Source: an uncultured Roseburia sp.
GTDB taxonomy: Bacteria; Bacillota; Clostridia; Lachnospirales; Lachnospiraceae
Assembly: GCA_910577925.1 (NCBI GenBank)
Contig: CAJTOI010000004.1
Span: forward strand, 1-64,000
Direction: 5' to 3'
DNA: 64,000 nt
The notes under the pieces were generated by a model, which was given only the letters and a program-made list of their open reading frames with translations, did no database searches and was not told the origin of the DNA. Below, piece after piece: positions 1 to 7,192 of the stretch. The stretch's first letter is position 1, and every line of letters starts with the position of its first letter. The position numbers were made by a program, and so were the translations under genes.

Positions 1-159
1 TATACAATGGTTGAGATGGCAAAGGCGCATGACCTGAATGTTTACGGATATCTGAAATTTCTGTTGGACCATCGTCCAACGAAAGAGATGACCGATGATC
101 AGCTCGCAGAGCTTGCACCCTGGAGTGAAAAACTCCAATCTATCAAAAATCGCATGTGA
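1..159 (+). CDS. IS66-family transposase, C-terminal fragment (cut by window edge)
   Basis: The frame is open from base 1 and ends at TGA 157-159, giving 52 residues. The pattern YTMVEMAKAHDLNVYGYLK followed by LDHRP and LAPWSE matches the conserved C-terminal domain of IS66 transposases (the short IS66_C region after the DDE domain). The N-terminal part and the accessory IS66 ORFs would lie outside the window. The enzyme would move the element by DDE chemistry. Whether the copy is intact cannot be told from this fragment. Confidence 0.8.
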   Translation, partial: YTMVEMAKAHDLNVYGYLKFLLDHRPTKEMTDDQLAELAPWSEKLQSIKNRM

Positions 160-225
160 ATTATAGTGAATTACTCCAACTCGCAAAGAGCTGGGGTAAT
201 TTTATATCTGACCGCATTATTATTT

Positions 226-234
226 GGCGCTTAC
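226..234. repeat. IS66 terminal inverted repeat (right end tip)
   Basis: GGCGCTTAC at 226-234 reads GTAAGCGCC on the minus strand, the usual outermost bases of IS66-family ends. The TAA inside this tip supplies the stop codon of the truncated acyltransferase frame read from the right, which places the insertion junction at base 234/235. Confidence 0.6.
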
Positions 235-1182
235 CGAAAAACCCTGGAAAATGGACTAATAAGCTTCATCAATATTAAATTAATGGGATTATGTATCAAA
301 AAAATTCCAAATGCATTCACAGAAATGCTGGCTGCAATTTTTCCAGATCCGAATGTTGTTCTTGACAACAAAATAAATATAGACAAAGCCACTATAATCA
401 GGGTTGCCGAATTATACCACACGGTATAATCTACCCCGTGAATCGCAGAATAGTTCTGTGTATATACAGTTAATACATATGACAATGCTCCAATTAACAT
501 AATGTTATACGAAGGTATCTTATCAAATACACCTCTTCTAACCAGATCTCCTAGCAATATGCAAAATCCATATACACCGCCAGAAAAGCTAAGATCTGGT
601 AACGATGAAATATTTTCTATGCCATTCGCCGCCAAATAGACATTTATTACTGGAACCACAAACAAATATATAAATGCAATCATTAACGGAATGTACATAC
701 TTCTGATTTCTGTATGATTTAACGCATTCGCAATAAATGGAATAAATAGATAAATTCCTATAATAACTGGCATATACCACATGTGTGACATCGCTGTTTG
801 CTTAAAAAATAACAAGCTTTTCAGGATATCCAAAATATTAATATCTGGCCTCCCCATAAAAACAAGTGTCGAAAACATTGTAAAGTAAAATCCAAATCTC
901 AGTTGTTATCAGCAAACCTCCAACATTTTGGGCATAAAAATTAATGGCTTTCTCACCATTGTATTCTTTGCCCAATACCAGAAATCCTGTCAGAAAAAAG
1001 AAAATCGGCACCCCCAATCGCCCTATCGTGAACATCGAAATGGCAAATATTCTACTATATCCTGTATTTTGCAGCAGCTCTGCTGCACTCAAATTATATA
1101 CACGCTCAGTTGTGTGCGTAATTACAACACATATAATAGCTAATGCTCTAGCATAGTCCAACCATATAACTCTCTGTCTCAT
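231..1182 (-). pseudogene. Acyltransferase 3 family protein, frameshifted and truncated by IS66
   Basis: This is a membrane O-acyltransferase of the acyltransferase-3 type, which would acylate surface sugars. The first part (838-1182) starts with the family signature WLDYARALAIICVVITH and GVPIFFFLTG. The second part (231-878) continues the same protein in another frame, with many membrane segments. The shift lies near 871-880, around a TTTT run, and fits the loss of one base. The 3' end is also lost: the last codons run into the IS66 end, whose TAA closes the frame. Two independent lesions make a functional product unlikely. It sits at the downstream end of the left operon. Confidence 0.8.
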
Positions 1183-1233
1183 GGATTTTAATTTACCTTC
1201 TATAATACTATATCAATACAATGAAGCAATTCG

Positions 1234-1620
1234 TTATTGCATATCTTTTATCGCACACCGTAAATCGGTGATATCCATATCGCCAAAAGTAATCTCAAAT
1301 TTTATATCTGATACAGCCTTTTTTAAAACAAAATAGGGAATTTTTTTACATAAACACTTCTTCCCATTGACTTCCAAAATATTATACTCTTCATATTCAA
1401 CAGGACTTCCGTTTATTTTTAAGTCGCTATACCAGATCGGTTCCATCCCTATCAGACATGGATCAATTCGTACACTCTTTATATATTTCGGCAACTTGAA
1501 CTCTGCTGAAAAAATATTCCCCTCTCTTTCATATGCTGCATACATCTTTTCTGTCTCATTGTATCCATTTCCAATATCATAGTAACATACTGCTCTCGTA
1601 TCAAGTGTATCAATATACAT
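1234..1620 (-). CDS. Small protein made of a glycosyltransferase-associated C-terminal domain
   Basis: This 128-residue protein is clearly homologous to the last ~110 residues of the glycosyltransferase at 5522-7192. Shared motifs include YIDT/YIDMGEGF, RIDPC, the DLKING stretch and PYFVLK. The domain looks like a beta-sandwich accessory module and no catalytic motif is visible. I chose ATG 1620 because GAGAGGTAGGAAGG lies just upstream and the domain begins there. A TTG at 1692 would add 24 residues and overlap the previous gene. It may be a stand-alone partner of a glycosyltransferase or the leftover tail of a lost one. Confidence 0.6.
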   Translation of the reverse strand: MYIDTLDTRAVCYYDIGNGYNETEKMYAAYEREGNIFSAEFKLPKYIKSVRIDPCLIGMEPIWYSDLKINGSPVEYEEYNILEVNGKKCLCKKIPYFVLKKAVSDIKFEITFGDMDITDLRCAIKDMQ

Positions 1621-1688
1621 CCTTCCTACCTCTCTTTTCTTCATTTCTTTTATTACTATTTTAACAAAAAAATTGCGAAAAACAACCT

Positions 1689-2693
1689 TCAATATCCCAA
1701 ATGAATGTCCACCGCTCCTAATAATACTCCTTGCTCCATTACCGGTATAATGTCTATTCCTTTATGTTTTTTTGCCAAGCAGGAAAATAGCTGATACATA
1801 TTTTTGTGTGAATCAATCCAAAACGGTTTTTCATTCATAATAGCCCCTGCTTTTTTATCAAAGATATCTTTTTGATATTTTAAAAAGCCTCTCCTAATAT
1901 CCCCATCTGCAATAATTCCCAGCAGTCGTTCCCCTTCCATTACAAACACAATCCCCATACGATATTTATTCATTATATCAACAATCTCCATAAAAGGGGT
2001 TTCTCTATCAATGAGTGGAAGCCTCATCAAAGGAAGCATATTTCTTGTAACTTTTATTTTCTTCTCACTAGAATATTTTAAGGAATAAACTCTCTGTTCC
2101 ATGTTTCCGATATCCTTCGCCAGAAAAGACCCGGAAACAACCATTTGAATCCCAAGATTATTCATCTTTTTTGATATTTCATCATTTATTCCACCGTCTG
2201 CAAATAATTGCAGATTAGGGTATTTCTTCTTAACACTCTTGATCCTTTCATAATTCTTTTCACTAAACTTTGCTCCGGTAACTCCCGGCTCACTGCACAT
2301 AAAAAGAATCTGCGACAATGAGTCTATATATGTATCTAATACACTCAAATCAGTCTTCTCTGTTATGGCAAGTCCAAAAGAACCTGCAAATTTTCGACTG
2401 ACCTTTTCAATATCTTCTTTATTTTTCAGTGACTCATACTGCACATTTAAATATCGTACATTTGCAACATTCAAAATTTCAATATCCTCATCTAATATAC
2501 AATGATAAATTAAATGAACATCTAATGGCAAATACCCCTCATCAAATTTCAAAATATCTTTCAAAGTAAAATTATTTTCTTCTCTGTCTTGAAATAAATC
2601 AATATGGAGAAAATCCACATTAGAATACTGCAAATTTTTTGCATACGTAAAATAATTATCCTTTACAGCAAATATTGAGCCCGAAATCTTCAA
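1689..2693 (-). CDS. Ribulose-phosphate 3-epimerase-like barrel fused to tandem CBS domains
   Basis: Residues 1 to ~215 resemble pentulose-5-phosphate 3-epimerase. The expected active-site positions are visible: LHIDLFQD (His and Asp), LDVHLI (His) and FADGGIND (second Asp), followed by a phosphate-site region VVSGSFL. Residues ~220-334 form two CBS motifs with GIIADGDIRRGF, very like the CBS pair of arabinose-5-phosphate isomerase KdsD/KpsF. The start is TTG 2693 behind AAAGGAAG. It follows the KdsC-like gene by 2 bases. By position it would supply or tune a sugar-phosphate precursor for the neighbouring 3-deoxy acid pathway. The fusion is unusual and its substrate is unknown. Confidence 0.7.
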   Translation of the reverse strand: MKISGSIFAVKDNYFTYAKNLQYSNVDFLHIDLFQDREENNFTLKDILKFDEGYLPLDVHLIYHCILDEDIEILNVANVRYLNVQYESLKNKEDIEKVSRKFAGSFGLAITEKTDLSVLDTYIDSLSQILFMCSEPGVTGAKFSEKNYERIKSVKKKYPNLQLFADGGINDEISKKMNNLGIQMVVSGSFLAKDIGNMEQRVYSLKYSSEKKIKVTRNMLPLMRLPLIDRETPFMEIVDIMNKYRMGIVFVMEGERLLGIIADGDIRRGFLKYQKDIFDKKAGAIMNEKPFWIDSHKNMYQLFSCLAKKHKGIDIIPVMEQGVLLGAVDIHLGY

Positions 2694-2695
2694 CC

Positions 2696-3235
2696 TTAAC
2701 TTCCTTTCTTTCCTTCAAGAAGCCAATCTATAAATTCCCTGACTGCTCCTTGCCCACCTTTACACATACAAATATAATCAGCCTGTCTCTTTACATTCCT
2801 TTCAGAATCACTGGGGCAGCCCACTATTCCACACTTTTTCATACACTCCAAATCGTTCCTATCATCACCGATATAGGCAACATTCTGCCATTCCAAGTGC
2901 AATTCATCAAGTATTCTTTCCAATTGCACTCTTTTGTCATCCACAAATCCCTGATATACATGATCAATTTTTAATTCTTCGGCGCGTCTCTTTACAATTT
3001 CCGATACTCTTGATGTTAAAACTATCGGTATAATGCCCTTCTTTTCTGCCGCGATAATTGCCAGACCGTCTCTGCAGTAAAACCTTTTAAACAGCTCACC
3101 ATTCTGCCCTATATTGATAGATCCATCTGTAAGGGTCCCATCCACGTCCATGACAACAACTCTTATGTTTTCCCTTAATTTCCCTCTTTTAGAATTCTTT
3201 AACAGTCTCCAATAGTTCTTCAACAGATATCCCAC
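2696..3235 (-). CDS. KdsC-like HAD phosphatase (3-deoxy-ulosonate phosphate phosphatase)
   Basis: A small HAD phosphatase of the KdsC/YrbI type, lacking a cap domain. Motif I is MDVDGTLTDG, motif II the TSR triplet, and motif III GDDRNDLECM with an upstream Lys. In Kdo and sialic acid pathways this family removes the phosphate from the 3-deoxy acid before CMP activation. The annotated start (GTG 3235) overlaps the RraA-like gene by 47 bases. A start at the Met of motif I would delete the first beta strand, so an upstream start is preferred although its ribosome binding site is weak. It is adjacent to the synthase, epimerase and cytidylyltransferase of the same pathway. Confidence 0.78.
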   Translation of the reverse strand: MGYLLKNYWRLLKNSKRGKLRENIRVVVMDVDGTLTDGSINIGQNGELFKRFYCRDGLAIIAAEKKGIIPIVLTSRVSEIVKRRAEELKIDHVYQGFVDDKRVQLERILDELHLEWQNVAYIGDDRNDLECMKKCGIVGCPSDSERNVKRQADYICMCKGGQGAVREFIDWLLEGKKGS

Positions 3236-3824
3236 TTTCTAATAATTGTGTAATTCGTTTTTCCTCTTTTATCTTCTCTTTCACCTTCTCAATTACTTCC
3301 TGTTCTTTCTCCTTTGGTACAACACAAATAGCTTCATTGTCAATATACACCAAATCATTTGGCTCAACTCTAATCCCATCAATCACTATATCTACATCTA
3401 CACTCTCAACTCTTCCTCTTCCCTTTATATCCACCGGAGAATAACCCTTTGCCAAAATCGGAAGTTGCACAGATTCATGATGTGTATAGTTCGTATCTCT
3501 AGTCAGCCCATCAATTACAATCGCTTCTATTTCCTGTCGGGTAGAAAGTCTTGTCATCATTTCACCAAAATATGCAAATCTTTCGCTACCCGAAACCAAT
3601 AGAATTTCTCCCTTTCCTACTTTCCCAACAAAAGACAATCCCATCCGGATATTTTCATCACTTGTCTCTATCGTCTCGATTTTTAATGTTCTTGCTCTCC
3701 CCAAAACACTTATTTTGCTTTTATTTCTCTGAAATCCCGTGATAACCTGTCCTCTATAACCCATAGAATCCATCACATCCGAGAAAATACCACTACATAA
3801 TTCTTCTGCATTTAATCCATACAT
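3189..3824 (-). CDS. RraA-like / HMG-aldolase family protein
   Basis: A 211-residue member of the RraA / 4-hydroxy-4-methyl-2-oxoglutarate aldolase family. It keeps the VIDGLTRD element, whose Arg-Asp pair holds substrate and metal in the aldolases, and the late NDLVYIDNEAICVVP block corresponding to the usual GD...D.GV..VP. A charged helical tail (residues ~180-211) follows. Family members cleave or form C-C bonds at pyruvate enolate; RraA itself has no catalysis and inhibits RNase E. The tight position between a PEP-dependent synthase and a KdsC phosphatase suggests a role in 2-keto-3-deoxy acid metabolism. That role is inference. Confidence 0.7.
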   Translation of the reverse strand: MYGLNAEELCSGIFSDVMDSMGYRGQVITGFQRNKSKISVLGRARTLKIETIETSDENIRMGLSFVGKVGKGEILLVSGSERFAYFGEMMTRLSTRQEIEAIVIDGLTRDTNYTHHESVQLPILAKGYSPVDIKGRGRVESVDVDIVIDGIRVEPNDLVYIDNEAICVVPKEKEQEVIEKVKEKIKEEKRITQLLESGISVEELLETVKEF

Positions 3825-4636
3825 TATACCACCTGCTTTCCAATTGTTGCTCCTATCGCAATTATTTCCTGATACAATTTGCTAAACTGTTCAATATCTA
3901 ATGCCTGTTCTTTATCGCACTGCGCTTCTTTAGGATTGTGATGCACCTCTATTAAAATCCCCTCACACCCAAATGCCACACAGGCTTTTGCAATATCCGG
4001 CACACCAAAAGCATACCCCATAGAATGAGAAGGGTCTAAAATTAATGGGGCCTTTGTTTCCTTTTTTATAACAGCAGCTCCGCACAAATCCAATGTAAAT
4101 CTGGATGATATTTCAAATGTTCGTATCCCACGCTCACAAAACATCACCTGTCTGTTGCCTTCCAAAAGAGCATAGTCTGCCATTTTAAACATTTCTTCAA
4201 CTGTAGCACCAAAATGCCGTTTTATCAAAATCGGCTTCTTTGTTCTCCCTGCTTTCCGCAGCAGTGCATGATCATACATTGCCTTAGCTCCAATCTGCAC
4301 AATATCCGCAACTTCTTCAACTGCTTCAAAATTTGTAGAATCCGATGTTTCAGTTATAATAAGCATTCCATAAGTATCTCTGACTTCCTCTAACCACTTC
4401 AATCCTTCTTCTCTTGCCCCTTGAAAAGCATATGGATTCGTTCTTGGTTTAAACGCGCCTGCTCTAAAAACTTCTATTCCTAAATCTGCTAGTTTTTCTG
4501 CCGTGTACAAAATCTGATCTCTGGATTCTACAGCACATGGACCTGCCATTATACAGCATTTTTTCTTCTTAAAAATCTCTCTTCCATCGATAATAATGGT
4601 ATCTTGCAATTCATCACTTTGGGATAATAAACTCAT
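3824..4636 (-). CDS. DAHP synthase-like (type I-beta) enzyme in a 3-deoxy sugar operon
   Basis: A 270-residue PEP-dependent aldol synthase of the DAHP/Kdo8P synthase family. Metal ligands are visible: Cys34 in AGPCAVES, His in DPSHS, Glu in IEVHH and Asp in QCDKEQ. KPRT (63-66) is the acceptor-phosphate motif of DAHP synthases; Kdo8P synthases have KANR. The next motif reads KRH rather than the usual KRG. ATG 4636 has the ribosome binding site GGAGGAAG. DAHP synthase normally starts the shikimate pathway, but no aromatic genes are here. Neighbours are KdsC-, RraA-, epimerase- and NeuA-like genes, so a role in making a 3-deoxyheptulosonate-type sugar is likely. Confidence 0.78.
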   Translation of the reverse strand: MSLLSQSDELQDTIIIDGREIFKKKKCCIMAGPCAVESRDQILYTAEKLADLGIEVFRAGAFKPRTNPYAFQGAREEGLKWLEEVRDTYGMLIITETSDSTNFEAVEEVADIVQIGAKAMYDHALLRKAGRTKKPILIKRHFGATVEEMFKMADYALLEGNRQVMFCERGIRTFEISSRFTLDLCGAAVIKKETKAPLILDPSHSMGYAFGVPDIAKACVAFGCEGILIEVHHNPKEAQCDKEQALDIEQFSKLYQEIIAIGATIGKQVV

Positions 4637-4648
4637 TTTCTTCCTCCA

Positions 4649-4772
4649 TTATTCTCTCTTTACCCATTCAAAATCTTTTGGTTCTTCCACCGATACCGTT
4701 CTTGTCTGCCAGAGGTTTACCAAGAAAATGGATGGTTTGGCATCTGGCAGATATCGCACCAACAATTTTCAT
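4649..4772 (-). pseudogene. Remnant of a KdsB/SpsF-like cytidylyltransferase (internal deletion)
   Basis: Between the NeuA-like and DAHP-synthase-like genes, ATG 4772 opens a 34-codon frame beginning MKIVGAISAR and GKPLADKNG. This resembles the nucleotide-binding N-terminus of CMP-Kdo synthetases (ARxxSTRFPGKPLAD). It stops at 4668. In another frame the same stretch ends with TVSVEEPKDFEWVKRE and TAA at 4649, a typical C-terminal end of such transferases (xVDxPEDLExV). The two ends sit almost directly together, so most of the gene has been deleted. Its ATG overlaps the NeuA-like stop as ATGA, the spacing of a once-coupled gene. The reading is by eye and the fragments are short. Confidence 0.5.
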
Positions 4773-5497
4773 GCTGCATACCTACCAACGAAAAAACCAA
4801 TTACCTCATACCCCCCCCCCCGAATTATATAAACCGAATCATCTGGTAAACCCTTCGCCACAGCAACTGCCAATTCATAATCTTCCGGATAGTTAACATC
4901 AATTTGTTCAAATTTATCCAGGGCTATCATTTTGTAGTTTTTTCCAATACGCAATCCATTTTCCAAATGCGCCTCTTTCCTAATCACATATAACCCCATT
5001 GTCTCAAAAACCGTTTCCGGTAGAGTATAACTGTTAGGAATTTGTTTCAAATCATACAATGGTATTCTTTTTTCCTCATCCCAGAGATAAAAATGTTCTT
5101 TTCCCACACAAACAACAGAGTCATAATTTTCTTTTTCTACTGCTGTGAGACATCTTTCCAACGTTTCTTTAGATAAAAAAGGCATCGGCGGCAAATGTTG
5201 AATATATATATCCGCATCCGGATAATTTGATGTTTCCCAGCGAAAAAAAGCATTTCCATCTGTTGCATTCGATGCCAGCTCATCCGGTCTTCTAATTGTA
5301 GAAAAGCCATGTTCACTTGCAATTGACAATATCTCTTCATCATCAGAATCTGCCACAATACACTCTTTGGGTAATACCTGATGAAGATTGTAGCATGCTC
5401 TCAAAAACATCGGTATACCGCCTATTTCTCTTAGATTTTTACGTGAAACTCGTGTTGAACCACCACGTGCCGGTACAAACCCAATTACCCTGCTCAT
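4769..5497 (-). CDS. NeuA-like CMP-sugar synthetase (acylneuraminate cytidylyltransferase family)
   Basis: The N-terminal signature PARGGSTRVSRKNLREIGG is the CTP-binding loop of NeuA/PseF/LegF-type cytidylyltransferases; later motifs include QHLPPMPF and IDVNYPEDYELA. The enzyme would transfer CMP to the anomeric hydroxyl of a 3-deoxy-ulosonic acid. I chose ATG 5497 (MSRVIGF) because GGAGGAAGGAA lies directly before it; ATG 5518 has no such site. The conserved fold ends near AVAVAKGL. A 25-residue tail follows, encoded partly by an 11-G tract, and any change in tract length would replace the last residues by an early stop. Confidence 0.78.
   Translation of the reverse strand: MSRVIGFVPARGGSTRVSRKNLREIGGIPMFLRACYNLHQVLPKECIVADSDDEEILSIASEHGFSTIRRPDELASNATDGNAFFRWETSNYPDADIYIQHLPPMPFLSKETLERCLTAVEKENYDSVVCVGKEHFYLWDEEKRIPLYDLKQIPNSYTLPETVFETMGLYVIRKEAHLENGLRIGKNYKMIALDKFEQIDVNYPEDYELAVAVAKGLPDDSVYIIRGGGYEVIGFFVGRYAA
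4811..4821 (-). repeat. Homopolymeric tract of 11 G (minus strand) inside the cytidylyltransferase gene
   Basis: Eleven consecutive C on the plus strand read CGG GGG GGG GGG on the coding strand. A one-base gain or loss leads to TAA or TGA within a few codons, so the tract would switch the C-terminal tail and possibly the translational coupling to the next frame. Tracts this long are typical sites of slipped-strand variation. The true length may also be affected by sequencing error. Confidence 0.7.
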
Positions 5498-5521
5498 TTC
5501 CTTCCTCCTCACAAACATGAT

Positions 5522-7192
5522 TTACAATACATCTACCTTAATTGTAATCTTAATCTTTTCCTCCACATCCTTTAAAACGAAATATGGATTCCTCTTAATA
5601 AATGTCTCCTTCTCTCCCACCTTTTGAATATTAAATGCTTCGTAGCTGTTTTCTTTTCCATTAATTTTTAAATCATGAAAGTAAAACGGTTTTTCCCCAC
5701 ACTCACAAGGATCGTATCTTATCCCCAGACATCCAGTCGGTATATCAAACTCAGCCTGAAATTCTCCATCCACAGCTACATATTGGGCAAACAATTTATT
5801 CTTTTCCGTAAATCCCTCCCCCATATCAATATACAAAATTGCCATCCGCATCTCATTTTCTGCTCTGTGTGTAAGTTTCTCTATCTTATTTTGCAAAACA
5901 ACTTGCTGTTTCTCCATTTCCTCAATCTTACGCTTCAAGCATACCATCTCTGTATTTTCCACATATCCACGGCCCTTCAAAATTGCCTGCAGCCTGTCTT
6001 TTTCATCTATAATTTCATATTTCAGATTTAGCCTGTCAAAGTAATAATTCAGGTGATAGCGGTATATATCCGTCTCTGAAGGCCTTGACAGCCGGAAACG
6101 AATATAATCAGGATTATCCAGAACTTCATATGGTATTAAATAAGCAAAGGCCACAAAATTAAGAAATCTGATATCTGGTTTTTTGTCTTCTAAAGTATCT
6201 AATGTATCATTCCCCTGGAAACTATAATGCGAAAAGCCTATATCATACCCGATTCTGTCAAACAGCATCGCTTCATATATCATATTCGAGCTAAGGCTTA
6301 ACACTCTTTTACAATCTAAAATAAAATCAACAGTCGTTTTATGCTGAGATTTGTTTTTCACCGCCAGCTGTGCATGCAGTGGATCCTCCGGATGCATTCT
6401 CCAGCACACATCATCCTCACTAAATTTCCCTGCCACCTTTGAGTGAAGTTCAACAAGTGAAACCAGATTATATGCACTGTACTCACCAATCGTACTATAC
6501 CCTGTCGCCACCCCCAATTCATACGAAGGTTTTCTGTTCTCCGACGCATATTGTAAATACTCTTTTTCTAAAAACAGCGCCAGAATCTCCTGTCTTGTAA
6601 ATATTGGAACTTTTATATCTTCACCATTCTGTATAAACTTCTCATACCGCTTACGCAGGCCAAGCACAATATTGTCAAAATCAAAGTATGCTGTTTTCCG
6701 GTATACCATGGGTCGAAATGGCCCCCATTCAAAGTGGATAATCGGTATATTTTTTTTCGCAGCAACGTTCTCCAGAAAAGCATTATTGGGCAACACATAA
6801 AAAGCTTCTATCTTTTCTCCCACAGTCTGTTCCAAGGTATCTATGGTCTGATCAAAAAAGTTCTCCATCTCCTCCCATGTATTCCGAACAGAGGACAGAT
6901 ACGCGTCTGTCTGAGATGGGAATCTTTTTATATATTCTGTTTCAATCTCTTTTGGAATAACTATAGAAACTATTTTTTCCAGGTCACATTTTCCTATAAT
7001 TTCATATTCAAAATATTCTAATAAATTATCCGAACAAAAACCTTTCATATTTTCAATATCATCAAAATATTGTTTTTGAGCAATTACCGGCCAATGCCAT
7101 TTCTTCGCAAAAGAAACAGCTTTAATAAATACCCATGTATACATTCTCTCTTTTGAAACCGGATTTAAAGAAAAAATTACCGGAACAATCAC
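5522..7192 (-). CDS. GT-B-like capsule glycosyltransferase, possibly Kdo-transferase-like, with accessory C-terminal domain
   Basis: This 556-residue protein has no classical GT2 or GT4 signature. Residues ~150-360 contain HFEWGPFRP, RMHPEDP and LSSNMIYEAMLFDRIGYD, a layout resembling the KpsC/KpsS and GT99 Kdo-transferase group (HP motif, then a Ser-rich loop and EA). A coiled coil spans ~415-455. The last ~105 residues are the accessory domain also found alone at 1234-1620. It overlaps the upstream gene as ATGA and lies beside the CMP-sugar genes, so it could use the CMP-activated 3-deoxy sugar. That donor assignment is inference; another nucleotide sugar is possible. Confidence 0.5.
   Translation of the reverse strand: MIVPVIFSLNPVSKERMYTWVFIKAVSFAKKWHWPVIAQKQYFDDIENMKGFCSDNLLEYFEYEIIGKCDLEKIVSIVIPKEIETEYIKRFPSQTDAYLSSVRNTWEEMENFFDQTIDTLEQTVGEKIEAFYVLPNNAFLENVAAKKNIPIIHFEWGPFRPMVYRKTAYFDFDNIVLGLRKRYEKFIQNGEDIKVPIFTRQEILALFLEKEYLQYASENRKPSYELGVATGYSTIGEYSAYNLVSLVELHSKVAGKFSEDDVCWRMHPEDPLHAQLAVKNKSQHKTTVDFILDCKRVLSLSSNMIYEAMLFDRIGYDIGFSHYSFQGNDTLDTLEDKKPDIRFLNFVAFAYLIPYEVLDNPDYIRFRLSRPSETDIYRYHLNYYFDRLNLKYEIIDEKDRLQAILKGRGYVENTEMVCLKRKIEEMEKQQVVLQNKIEKLTHRAENEMRMAILYIDMGEGFTEKNKLFAQYVAVDGEFQAEFDIPTGCLGIRYDPCECGEKPFYFHDLKINGKENSYEAFNIQKVGEKETFIKRNPYFVLKDVEEKIKITIKVDVL

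Larger units (their letters stand above)
1..234 (+). mobile_element. Right end of an IS66-family insertion sequence
   Basis: The first 159 bases encode the C-terminus of an IS66-type transposase. About 75 bases of noncoding end sequence follow, finishing in GGCGCTTAC at 226-234, which is the complement of the GTAAGCG terminus typical of IS66 elements. The rest of the element lies left of the window. Beyond 234 the sequence becomes an acyltransferase gene, so the boundary is sharp. The expected target duplication cannot be checked here because the other end is missing. Confidence 0.75.

Noticed and set aside
166..429. Plus-strand frame crossing the IS66 end
   Set aside because: It spans the IS boundary and runs antisense to the truncated acyltransferase; no start signal or protein similarity.
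3824..4636. Housekeeping DAHP synthase for aromatic amino acids
   Set aside because: The motifs allow it, but there are no shikimate genes nearby and the gene is in tight operon with KdsC-, RraA- and NeuA-like genes. Kept as an alternative only.
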